A stretch of 64,000 nt of DNA. It comes from Bolinopsis microptera. Lineage: Eukaryota > Ctenophora > Tentaculata > Lobata > Bolinopsidae. The DNA is taken from the NCBI RefSeq assembly GCF_026151205.1, contig NC_087078.1:18059118-18123117 (forward strand), written 5' to 3'. Made by a program: the position numbers and the translations under genes. Below the pieces are notes generated by a model, which saw only the letters and a program-made list of their open reading frames with translations, did not search any database and was not told the origin of the DNA. Positions 31,915 to 41,375 of this stretch are shown here, piece by piece. The number at the start of each line of letters is the position of its first letter. Positions within the stretch are counted from its first letter, which is position 1.

Positions 31915-32567
31915 TCTTCGTCTTGGGATGCCCGATGATGGTTCAGCAGAATTAGGGTTGAGACACGAGTTTAGGAAAACACCTTATTTGTTGAAGATTA
32001 TCAAACAACTAAATAACGAAACATACGGATAACGGTATAATGGGAAGCGATATCCAATGGTTGCTCTAAAACGAGCGAGCTCAGTGTCCGCTCAAAACCG
32101 GGCGGTCCACACTGATTGAGTCGTCATGTTCCGCTCTTTTATACTGCCCTCCGACTTCCTGGAGCACTATCAACTCCACGACAACGACTCTCTTAATTCT
32201 ATCAAAACAAAGTGGATTAACTCTCCGTGACAATCACTTATTCTACGCACGTCTCGTGTTCACTGTCACACGTTCTCGGGTGTCACGTGACCACCAGGGG
32301 TTTTATAGGTTGTATCACATGTCCATCATGGGACTGCTACGTGTGACCCATAAGGTGAGTTTCGAGTTCCCGATCGGTAGGGACCATTGACGTAGGATTT
32401 AAACACAAGGAAACGATTATATTTATCATCGTTTCCGCTAGGACCATGATTGTGGAATACATATTTTATTATATAGTTTTTCACAATCACAATTACATAT
32501 ACACTCTATGTAAGTATGTATACATAGCATCTCAAGTGTCGATGTATGGCATTTCTTCCTTACTGTA

Positions 32568-32678
32568 ATGGAGCTTAAAATTGGTAATTTCAACATAAGG
32601 GATGATCCTCAAAAGAGCAAATTGGCTGAAAATGTTAATGTACATAAAAAGCCTCACCTCGAGAGCGAACCCTTATAA
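32568..32678 (+). pseudogene. MELKIGNF exon/ORF fragment, S1
   Basis: ATG 32,568 gives MELKIGNFNIRDDPQKSKLA, ending after PHLESEP. The S2 copy from 36,411 has a longer frame. Downstream, 32,760-33,090 and 36,660-37,010 share broken frames (DDAPWNP, DIVAVVEAARHRNK, PRPQTLL) that look like relics of one protein. Confidence 0.4.
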
Positions 32679-33605
32679 GTACACAGTAGTGGCAAAAGAG
32701 GAGCTGCAGACGTTTCTCAACCACTAGAAACTGGAGGTCCCGCTTACAGTTTAAGCATAGTCGTGATGATGCCCCTTGGAATCCAAATGTCCATTGGGGG
32801 AATTAGAAGTTCCTCCACGATGATATTGTTGCAGTTGTTGAAGCAGCAAGACATCGAAACAAATAAAGCCTTTATAAGAATCGGGATGATGGCCCGGGAA
32901 ACAGCCAGTCTCACAGTGCAGCAAACTTTTATTAGCCGATCCCCCGAATTACCGGCCTATCGAGGAAAATCCACTGGTAACCACGGGAAAGCGCAATGCA
33001 CCGGATGACGGCTCCATACAAGCGTCGTGCATGAAATCTGTGACAGTCCCCCAGGCCTCAGACATTGTTGGAAAACAATGCGTCCGACTATACCGGTCAT
33101 GGTAACTCCGCCACTATCGGAGTTTCATAATTTGCGAATAACAGTAGTATATATAATGGTACTTATACCCCACCTGAAAACGGCCCACCTGATTTTGTGT
33201 ATAATTACATATGCTAACCCTAATTAGTGGTGATTTTTGCTAATCCTAATTGTTAATTGTATCCACTAACCCTATCCAAATCTAAAAATGGAGGGGTTTT
33301 GTTTTTACCTGGATTTTTTGTAGTGGTAGGTCGTTTAACTATCTGGAAAATTTTCAAATTGACATACGAGGTAATTTAACAAATTAAAATCACTGTGTAA
33401 TGCAGCAATGACATGTGAAGATTTTTGAATTTACACGGTGGTGCATGCTTGTCAAAACATGTAGATTTAAGGTTAGAAATACATCTACATCTTAGATCGT
33501 GATTTTGCCTGCGTGGCCCCTGAACCCTGGTGATTAATCAATATTACCTTAAATATGAGAAATCGAGGGTTCGGTTACGGTTAGATGTACACACAAATTA
33601 TATGT

Positions 33606-33926
33606 TCAAAAGTATAAACTGTAGAAATATATTGATTTCTTTAAAAATAGACTCACTCTTTTTCGGTGTTTTGCTGAGGTTGAGTGTTGTACTGTAACTG
33701 CTGATGAGATGATGCTTAACCCAACAACATTTGTGTATGACTTACCATTTACAATCTTTTCAAGAGTTTTCATGTTTATCTTACTATTGACCTGTTTGAT
33801 ATTAAAAGTTGCGATCGTAGCGATACCGTTGCTGGAAGTACAAGAGTTCTGTATTTGGACTGAAATAATATCCACAGTTTCTTGATATTTTGGATTCTCA
33901 GCCTTCAGAGAGTTTTGTATAATCAT
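33606..33926 (-). CDS. 106-codon ORF, unknown (S1); S2 copy frameshifted
   Basis: The frame includes SLKAENPKYQETVDIISVQI and NSCTSSNGIATIATFN, then a Lys-rich helical part (NSKINMKTLEKIVNGKSY). The S2 copy (37,196-37,290) keeps AENPKYQETVDIISV but then has an insertion of about 10 bp that shifts frame. It lies downstream of, and on the same strand as, the small membrane-protein gene at 34,416 and could be its next exon. No family is recognised. Confidence 0.35.
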   Translation of the reverse strand: MIIQNSLKAENPKYQETVDIISVQIQNSCTSSNGIATIATFNIKQVNSKINMKTLEKIVNGKSYTNVVGLSIISSAVTVQHSTSAKHRKRVSLFLKKSIYFYSLYF

Positions 33927-34415
33927 TACCTATTGTTTTTTAGAGCTTCTAGAAAAGCGTGTAACCTGTTTGATGTGTATTGCATGAAAATAAACTGTAG
34001 AGCGTGTGGTATCAGGTAAAGAACGGTTAGGTAGATTATTATTAGATTAAACACTGTTTATGTTTCGATGTCCAGTTGAGAAAAGTACCCATTATGGGGA
34101 CGTTAACATATTTTTTCAGAATTGCGAAGAGAGGTTCGTAATTATGAAAATATGAAATTATAAAGAAGATTAAAGAAAAGTGATGATAAAAATGATAAAA
34201 GATATGACAAACTATGAAAATATGATTTCTGAAGAGAGGTTCGTAATTATAAAAGTATGAAATAATAAGGAAGATTAAAGAAAATTGACGATAAAAAATG
34301 ATAAAAAGACATGACAAAATGGAATTTTGGAAAGAAAAAAAGAAGAAAAAAAGTCGGTAAAACCCACTTCTTTTAGAAATATACAAGAATGGTACTTGCT
34401 AGTTTTATATAGTAA

Positions 34416-34709
34416 TTAATAATAAACAGCTCGACTTGTTCCTCTATTACGTATTCCAGATCCTCCATTGGTAGTGTATGCCGGTAATTCGTCCTGTTGT
34501 TGTTCGAGTTGACGATATGACATCTCATTTGTAGTTTTTGGTGAAGTTTCGTCAGATCGTCTGAGCTTTATAATTTCTTTTTTAGTTGCATTAGTGTCTT
34601 CCCGTGAATTTAGCACGCATAGTGCAATGATGGTGAAACACCACAGTGCTAGGGAAAGGAATGACGCGATCTGTATAAATTTAATAACGTACATTTTTTT
34701 AAAAGACAT
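34416..34709 (-). CDS. small single-pass membrane protein, S1 paralogue
   Basis: ATG 34,709 (MSFKKMYVIK) or the internal ATG 34,694. Residues about 8-32 form one hydrophobic helix (IQIASFLSLALWCFTIIAL). A short polar tail of about 60 residues follows, with KKEIIKLRR, SPKTTNEMSYRQLEQQQDE and an end at NRGTSRAVYY. The helix near the N-terminus, with positive charge before it, suggests a signal anchor and a type II or short type I topology. The S2 paralogue at 37,628-37,906 differs at about ten residues with no frame break in the shared region, which argues for a selected coding sequence. The role is unknown. Confidence 0.6.
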   Translation of the reverse strand: MSFKKMYVIKFIQIASFLSLALWCFTIIALCVLNSREDTNATKKEIIKLRRSDETSPKTTNEMSYRQLEQQQDELPAYTTNGGSGIRNRGTSRAVYY

Positions 34710-36410
34710 ATTTAACACGCCAATTTCCTTCGTTTGTTAGGTTTGCAGCAAAATGAGTAATAAGAAATACTATAAAATTGGACAACTGTTGCATCTAGCC
34801 AGATTCCTTAATCAGTTCATATGTAATCATTTCAACTCTTGACTCTGCTAAACCTTAGTTTATAACACAACATCAATATCATTGTAGATATGATCACAGT
34901 CTGGTGAGGTTACATCAATAGTGTGGTCGATGTAAGTATCATCTTCAGAGGTTACTTGGATTCCAACATCCAACATTGTGCCAATTGGCGTTACAATTAC
35001 TTAAGTGGACACAATTTAATCATCAACCATCAGGCTCAATTATTGCAGTTTAAGTGCAGAGAGGTCAGTTTATCTCTTTATCTTTTCTCCGAATGTAGGA
35101 TTTGCACGTGGTTTAAAAAAAATTAAAGTGTATTATGACCAACTCAAGAAATCTTCCCATTTATCAGCACACGTCTCCGACTCCTCTGTGTCTCCATTTA
35201 TCAGCACTCGTCTCCGACCATTATGTGTCTTCATTTATCAGCACTCGTCTCCGACCTATCTGTGTCTCCATTTATTCATCTCTCTATCTATCTCTCTATC
35301 TTTTCTCCGAATGCAGGATTTGCACGTGGTTTTAAAAGAAATTAAAGTTGATTATGACCAACTTAAGGAATCTTTCCAACTAATACATACACTCTCTTTG
35401 TGTTTTGCAACAGTACAAAATATTCGATTGGCTGTCTTTAAAACGACAAAGGCATGGTAATCCACAGGGAAATATTGTCGCTGAAATAAAAGATTTTTTT
35501 TCCATCTTCTAGCGGGAATGTAAGGATTTTTGTGCATCTTATCTCACCATCTATCTCTCTATATATTTCTCTACCTATCCCTCTATCTTTTCTCCGAACA
35601 AGATTTGCACGAGGTTTTTCATTAAAGTTGATTATGACCAACTCAAGAAGTCTCAAGAAATAAATATATATACTTTAAACGTCTAGTTTGTTTGCTTTTT
35701 TATTTTGATAAACTCACTAACTCAAAATCGCCTGACTTGTAATTGTAACTATGCTTCTCTGTATCCACAGTGTAGATATAGACATTAGTAGTTAATCGTT
35801 AATCGTCCTCTGTTTGATCCCAGTAGAGATATCACAGGTTTGGATAATATCCATACATATCTATCTTATAGATATTAGTAGTACCAGAGTGGTAAATGGT
35901 CGTAGTAGTAATTGTAGTTTTCGGGTAGGACTTTCTTCACAGGACTAGCAGGAGAGTAATAGTGTTCTACGGTAAGAAGTTTCGTTGTGTTCAGGTAGAG
36001 CTTAAACAAAGTGAAACGATTCGAATTTGGGTAGAAGCTATGTGTATTAGAACAACAACTATATAAGGAACGATGGTAGGTTTGGTTAAGTCTTTATTAT
36101 TGTTGAAGAGGCGTTCATGAAGTGGGGAATTATGGGTGTGCCCAGGGGTTTTATAGGTTGTATCACGTGTCCATCATGGGACTGCTACGTGTGACCCATA
36201 AGTTTCGAGTTCCCGACCGGTAGGGACCATTGACGTAGGATTTGTAGACAAGAGAACAATTATATTCATCATCGTTTCCGCTAGGACCATGAATGTGGAA
36301 TACATATTTTATTATATAGTTTTTCGCAATCACAATTACATATACACTCTATGTAAGTGTGTATACATAACATCTCAAGTGTCGATGTATGGCATTTCTT
36401 CCTTCCCATA

Positions 36411-36584
36411 ATGGAGCTGAAAATTGGTAATTTCAACATAAGGGATGATCCTCAAAAGAGCAAATTGACTGAAAATGTTAACGAATATAAAAAACCTCAC
36501 TTCGAGAGCGAACCCTTAGCACACAGTAGTGGCAAAATTGGGGGAAATTCCTCCACGATGATAGTGTTGCAGTTGTTGAAGTAG
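36411..36584 (+). pseudogene. MELKIGNF exon/ORF fragment, S2
   Basis: MELKIGNFNIRDDPQKSKLT, then ENVNEYKKPHFESEPLAHSS. It stays open where S1 has a stop, then joins an unrelated-looking frame after a deletion relative to S1. Confidence 0.4.
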
Positions 36585-37627
36585 CACGACATCGAAACAA
36601 ATAAAGCCTTTATAAAAATCGGGATAGAAACTGGAGGTCCTGCTTACAGTTTAAGCATAGTCGGGGTGATGTCCCTCGGAATCCAAATGTCCATTGGGAG
36701 AAGTTCCTCCCCGATGAGAGTGTTGCAGTTGTTGAAGAAGCACGACATCGAAACAGCCTTTATAAAAATCGGGATGATGGCCCGGGAAACAGCCAATCTC
36801 CCAGTTCAGCAAACTTTTATTTGCCGATCCCCCGAATTACCCTGTCCCTAGCGAGGAACATCCACTGGTGACCACGAGAAAGCGCAATGCACCGGATGAC
36901 GGCTCCATACAAGCGTCGTGCATGAAACCTGTGACCGTCCCCCGCTATAGCAGGCCTCAGACATTGTTGCAAAACGATGCGTCCGACTATACCGGCCACG
37001 GTATACTCCATTTTACATTTCCACTGGCGGTTACTCCACCACTATCGGAGTTTTAACTTATTTAAAATCTGCCTTTCTTTGATTTTAACGAATAATATAT
37101 AATTTGATATTCAACCATTTCCGTAGTTTTAATAAATACTTTAAGTTTAACACACAGCGTTTCATTTAAAAGTTGCAATAGTAGCGGTACCGTTGCTAGA
37201 GGTACAAAGGTTCTGTATTTGTTTTTGGAAGAACTGAAATAATATCCACAGTTTCTTGATATTTAGGATTCTCAGCTTCTAGCGCAGCGTGTAACCTGTT
37301 TGATGTGTATTGCATACAAATAAATTGGAGAGCGTGTCTCTTCGGTATCAGATTTAGAACGGTTAGGTAGACGATGATTAAACACTGTTTATAGTTCGAT
37401 GTCCAGTTGAGAAAAGCCGAAAGCGTCCATTTGTTGAATATCTGATGGGCATTGTAGCCATTATGATATGGGGACGTTAACATTTTTTCATGATAACGAA
37501 TAGAGGTTCGTAATTATGAAAATATGAAATTGTAAAGAAGATTAAAGAAAAGTGACGATAAAAAAATGATAAAAAGACATGAAAAAACGGAACATACAAG
37601 AATGGTACTAGTTTTATATAATAGTAG

Positions 37628-37906
37628 TTAATAATAAACAGCTCGACTTGTTCCTCTATTAAGTATTCCAGATCCTCCATTGGAAGTGTGTGCCGGTAAT
37701 TCGTTCTGTTGTTGTTCGGATTTACGATATGACATCTCATTCGTAGTTTTTGGAGAAGTTTCGTTAGATCGTCTGAGCTTTAGAATTTCTTTTTTAGTTG
37801 CAGTAGTGTCTTCCCGTGAATTTAGCACGGATAGTGCAATGATGGTGAAACACCACAGTGCAATAGAAAGGAATGATGCGATCTGTATAAATTTAATAAC
37901 GTACAT
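37628..37906 (-). CDS. small single-pass membrane protein, S2 paralogue
   Basis: It starts at ATG 37,906 (MYVIKFIQIASFLSIALWC). The upstream MSF start of S1 is followed here by a frame-shifted stop, so the internal Met must be used. The body and the NRGTSRAVYY end match S1 closely. Several differences are conservative (L/I, D/N, Y/H). Function unknown. Confidence 0.6.
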   Translation of the reverse strand: MYVIKFIQIASFLSIALWCFTIIALSVLNSREDTTATKKEILKLRRSNETSPKTTNEMSYRKSEQQQNELPAHTSNGGSGILNRGTSRAVYY

Positions 37907-38246
37907 TTTTAGAAAGACATATTTAACACGCCAATTTCCTTTCGCTTGTTAGGTTTGCAGCAAAATGAGTAATAAGAAATACTATAAAATTGGACAACTG
38001 TTGCATGTAGCCAGATTCCTTAATCAGTTCATATGTAATCATTTCAACTCTTGACTCTGCTAAACCTTAGTTTATAACACAACATCAATATCATTGTAGA
38101 TATGATCACAGTCTGGTGAGGTTACATCAATAGTGTGGTAGATGTAAGTATCATCTTCAGAGGTTACTTGGATACCAACATCGTCATTGTGCCGATTGGC
38201 GCAATAATTACTTAAGTGGAAAAAATTAAATCACCAACCAAGAGGC

Positions 38247-38520
38247 TCAAGAACCATAAAAATAGGATTTCTGTGCCCTGAAGAGAGGTTCGTAATTATG
38301 AAGATATGAAATTATAAAGAAGATTAAAGAAAAGTGATGATAAAAAATGATAAAAAATACTTGACAAATCATGAAAATAGGATTTCTGTGCCCTGAATAG
38401 AGGTTCGTTATTCGAAAGTATGCAATTATAAAGAAGATTAAAGAAGAATGACGATAAAAAAAGATAAAAGGACGTGACAAAACGGAATTTTGGAAAGAAA
38501 AAGAAGAAAATTGTAAGTTG
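38247..38520 (-). repeat. interspersed ATGAAATTATAAAGAAGATTAA repeat, tandem pair
   Basis: A core of about 100 bp (ATGAAATTATAAAG, AGATTAAAGAAAAGTGA, ATGATAAAA, GACAAAACGGAATTTT, AAAGAAAAAGAA on the plus strand). Copies lie near 11,580, 19,190, 27,690, 30,130, 34,150, 34,255, 37,525, 38,305, 38,420, 50,895 and 51,225. Frames through it give a repetitive Phe/Ile/Tyr translation and are not genes. It is a short interspersed element of unknown class. Confidence 0.75.
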
Positions 38521-38639
38521 GTAAATTTTAAGTAACTATTCGTGTTTATCGCAGCACCACGTTTTTCGGATCTGTTGCCGTGGTAGGTGTGACGTGATCC
38601 GTCTCTAACTGATTTCAATCTATATTATATCATCTGCAT

Positions 38640-39460
38640 CAAGCGAATGGAGGGATAAATAATATGACAATATGGCAGTAAACATTTGTAGATAGCAAAA
38701 TTAATGCTCAGTTGGAGATTCTACACCATGTACAATTCGTTTTATATTAAGATAACTTAATGCTACTCTCTGACTTTTCTGCATATAAATTGTATGCTTT
38801 TTAGAGACAAGCATGTTCTATATAATGTTCTCGAGTGATGTAGAAGCCATAGTAACAACGTAATCAATGTGACGTAAACATCGACGAATGCACTCATTTA
38901 TTTTCTTTGGTCAAGGGAAACTCGTTAGGTAAGGTATTAGACATGCGAGAACTAAAACAAAAGGGACCCTGCTTTAGCAGCAGCTTATTCTTCCGTTGGC
39001 GGGTTAAGGATCTTCATGTTTTCTTGCTGAAATTATAGCTAGAGGAGAATTATTTATCATGATCACAAATTATTTTAATTCATTCCATTTAATAGAAATA
39101 ATAATAATGAGCATTTACCTTATTGCATTTATTTTACACGGTCAGTAGTTGAAGTTCTCAAAACTTGGCATTCGACGGCAATTAAAAAACTCTCCACAAT
39201 AGCTTGCAAGCATATTCTTGGTTGTCAACTTAACAACCACACACCGTTACACAATTCTCACAATAAAAGCGCCAAGTTCCGCTTGTCTTGGCTGTTAGCT
39301 ACGCAACCAAGGACAAAGCAAATATTCATGAACATGATCTCATCAAATTATTCCAAATTAATGCCAGCAGCATGATATAGCTTACCGTCATTGTTCCCTT
39401 TTATGATATAAACTTCAAACAAAGCAATTTTAACATTGCTAATAGGTCAACCTCCATTAA
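38640..39460. other. about 0.8 kb without a gene
   Basis: Only one recognisable item: 38,960-39,110 is a direct relative of 44,688-44,830 (CTTATTCTTCCGTTGG...CATTTAATAGAAAT). Nothing else is supported. Confidence 0.5.
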
Positions 39461-39479
39461 AATCAATTTGTATCAATTA

Positions 39480-39660
39480 TTATCGTCGATAGATACATGG
39501 GGGGCATCCCCGGCTGTGTGGCAGGAACACCCCAGGGGTCTCAACATACGTACCCATATAAGTTCCCTCTCGAGAGACATGTCCAAGTCCCAGTCCCATG
39601 TGAGCGCCCAGGCTTGGACAGCGGTCAGCAGGTCCACCGTGTTTCATATCATATCCGGAT
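39480..39660 (-). pseudogene. gene D exon-2 relic
   Basis: The minus strand reads VDLLTAVQAWALTWDWDLDM and RMLRPLGCSCHTAG, matching exon 2 of the intact copy just upstream. It has lost the acceptor and the GN start. It is probably the remains of a tandem duplicate. Confidence 0.6.
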
Positions 39661-39751
39661 CGAGTAAAGTGTTCTCTAGCATTTTTGTCCGACGTCTTTG
39701 CATGACTGATCAATGTACCATATAAACGGAAATCTATGATAAGTACGTGGG

Positions 39752-40367
39752 TTATTGGACACATCCTTGCATGACAAGAGGGTACAACAAAAATGTACAG
39801 CTGATAAGATCCTTCAGCTGATAAGATCCTTCACTAATGTATAATATGTCCGTGTGACAGGAACACCCCAGGGGCCTCAAAATCCGTAGCCGAACCAGCT
39901 CCCTCTCGACACAGACGTCGACGTCCCAATCCCCTGTGTGGGCCCACGTTTGGATGGCGGTCAAGACGTCCACCATGTTACCCCTTAAAATAGACATGCG
40001 ATAACAACTCATACTAAGATAAGATGAATGGAACGACTAAGGAAAATCAGAATATAACAAAACAAAGAACTAATAAACATACCATGGGCAACCAGCGGAG
40101 GCCCCGGCCATAATAGTCTCAATTTCAGGATCTTCGTCCTCTACCAGATCCACATCTTCCCCTTCTAAATCAAAATGATCTGTGACCATATTTAAATGAC
40201 AAAACAAAGGACGAATAAACGTACCACGGGCACCCAAGGGAGGCCCCGGCCAATATCGTCCTCAATTGACGGACCAGACTCTGGGCCGCCTCAGCTTCGG
40301 ATTCTACCTCTATTTCAATGTCTGGCTCTTCTTCTGATCCTTTTAGGACCCAGTGGTCGGTTACCAT
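39752..40367 (-). CDS. gene D, main copy: two alternative first exons and one second exon
   Basis: First exon a is 40,226-40,367 (MVTDHWVLKGSEEEPDIEIE...GCPW, donor GTACGT). First exon b is 40,083-40,189 (MVTDHFDLEGEDVDL...GCPW, donor GTATGT). Exon 2 is 39,752-39,983 (acceptor TTTTAAG; GNMVDVLTAIQTW, then GDWDVDVCVERELVRLRI and LRPLGCSCHT, then a hydrophobic end). Both first exons end in the same phase and could join the same exon 2, giving about 105-125 residues. The N-terminus is very acidic and the middle Trp/Arg-rich with a CSC pair. Exon 1b lacks about 15 codons (EAAQNLAQQLRT) that the 48-kb copy keeps. The family is unknown to me; five or more copies lie in this window. Confidence 0.55.
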
Positions 40368-40979
40368 GATGTAAATTGAAAAAGAAAGAAATAGTAAATA
40401 ATTCAGTGCAAGTCTCGAATCATCGGAAGAACTAATGTCACGTGGCCTAAAATCGATCACACATCAAGGAAGTGCATAACCACGAAGAGAGTGGACACAT
40501 AACTTAGACTTCAGTTTCCTTTTGCGACAATCGGCCGTCGAATGGATCTGCCAATAGAACTTGTACTGCAAATATGGGACCCTATTAAAACGTGTGCAAG
40601 GAGGATTCGGACTCTCGAAGATTATATTAAAGTATTAATAGTGAGGTCTTAGAACATTGACCTCAGGGTTTGATACTTTGTACTTTGTTCTATGGTCATT
40701 CATTTCCATCTGATGGTTATCATTTACATAAGCTACTTTAACTATTATATGTCTGATGATATATGTGCATTATAAAACATCTGTATTCTATGCTTATGAA
40801 AATCTGGGTAAAGTTGTCTTGGCACCTTTGCGTCTTTCCCAGATTTTTGAATGCTCTCTTTATTATTCCCTAGTTATTGCTACTGTATCCAGATTACTGT
40901 TCTGGAACAGTGCACATATCCGTAAGCCCCCGTTTGGTCAGAGCTCTAATTAAGATCATATTTTCACCCGACCCATAAA

Positions 40980-41345
40980 AGATTAACACTACAATTATAA
41001 ATTAAGAATTACAATTTTCTCTGCAGAATCTTATTCAGATCTTCCGTTTCGGTTGTAATGATTTTTGTGCATCTTATCTCTATATCTATCTCTCTATATA
41101 TCTTTCTATATATCTCTCTATCTTTTTCTCCGAAACAGGATTTGCACGAGGTTTTTTATTAAAGTTGATTATGACCAACTTAAGAAATCTTCCCAACTAA
41201 TACAAACACTCTCTTTGTGTTTTGCAACAGTCCAAAATATTCGATTGGCTGTCTTCAAAATGACAAAGACATGATAGTCCACAGGGAAAAATTGCCGCTG
41301 AAACAATGTAGCATGGAATAATATGAATTTTTATCTTTGAAAATA
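40980..41345. repeat. further copy of the 29-31 kb type repeat
   Basis: Contains the CTCTGCAGAATCTTATTCAG start, the TCTATC run, AGGATTTGCACGAGG and CAGGGAAAAATTGCCGCTG. It ends just before the fold-back at 41,376, which interrupted it or inserted beside it. Confidence 0.75.
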
Positions 41346-41375
41346 GGAGATTTGTAGAGGTCATACATATTCGCT

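Larger units (their letters stand above)
31570..35040. repeat. S1: first copy of a tandem segmental duplication
   Basis: The order of segments matches S2 (35,830-38,240): a TAGGACTTTCTTCACAGG segment, GGGGTTTTATAGGTTG, a MELKIGNF exon, an RDD-rich remnant, and a small membrane-protein gene. S1 carries about 430 bp extra (31,846-32,290, including the 62-bp palindrome) at a point where S2 is continuous. Confidence 0.8.
35080..38240. repeat. S2: second copy of the tandem segmental duplication
   Basis: Collinear with S1 from the 29-31 kb type repeat through the membrane-protein gene and its upstream region (37,920-38,220 versus 34,720-35,010, including GTAGATATGATCACAGTCTG). Total divergence looks modest, with several indels. 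Confidence 0.8.

Noticed and set aside
34042-38618. Minus ORFs rich in FSLIFFIISYFHNYEPLF
   Set aside because: These are translations of the ATGAAATTATAAAG interspersed repeat, present in many non-coding contexts.
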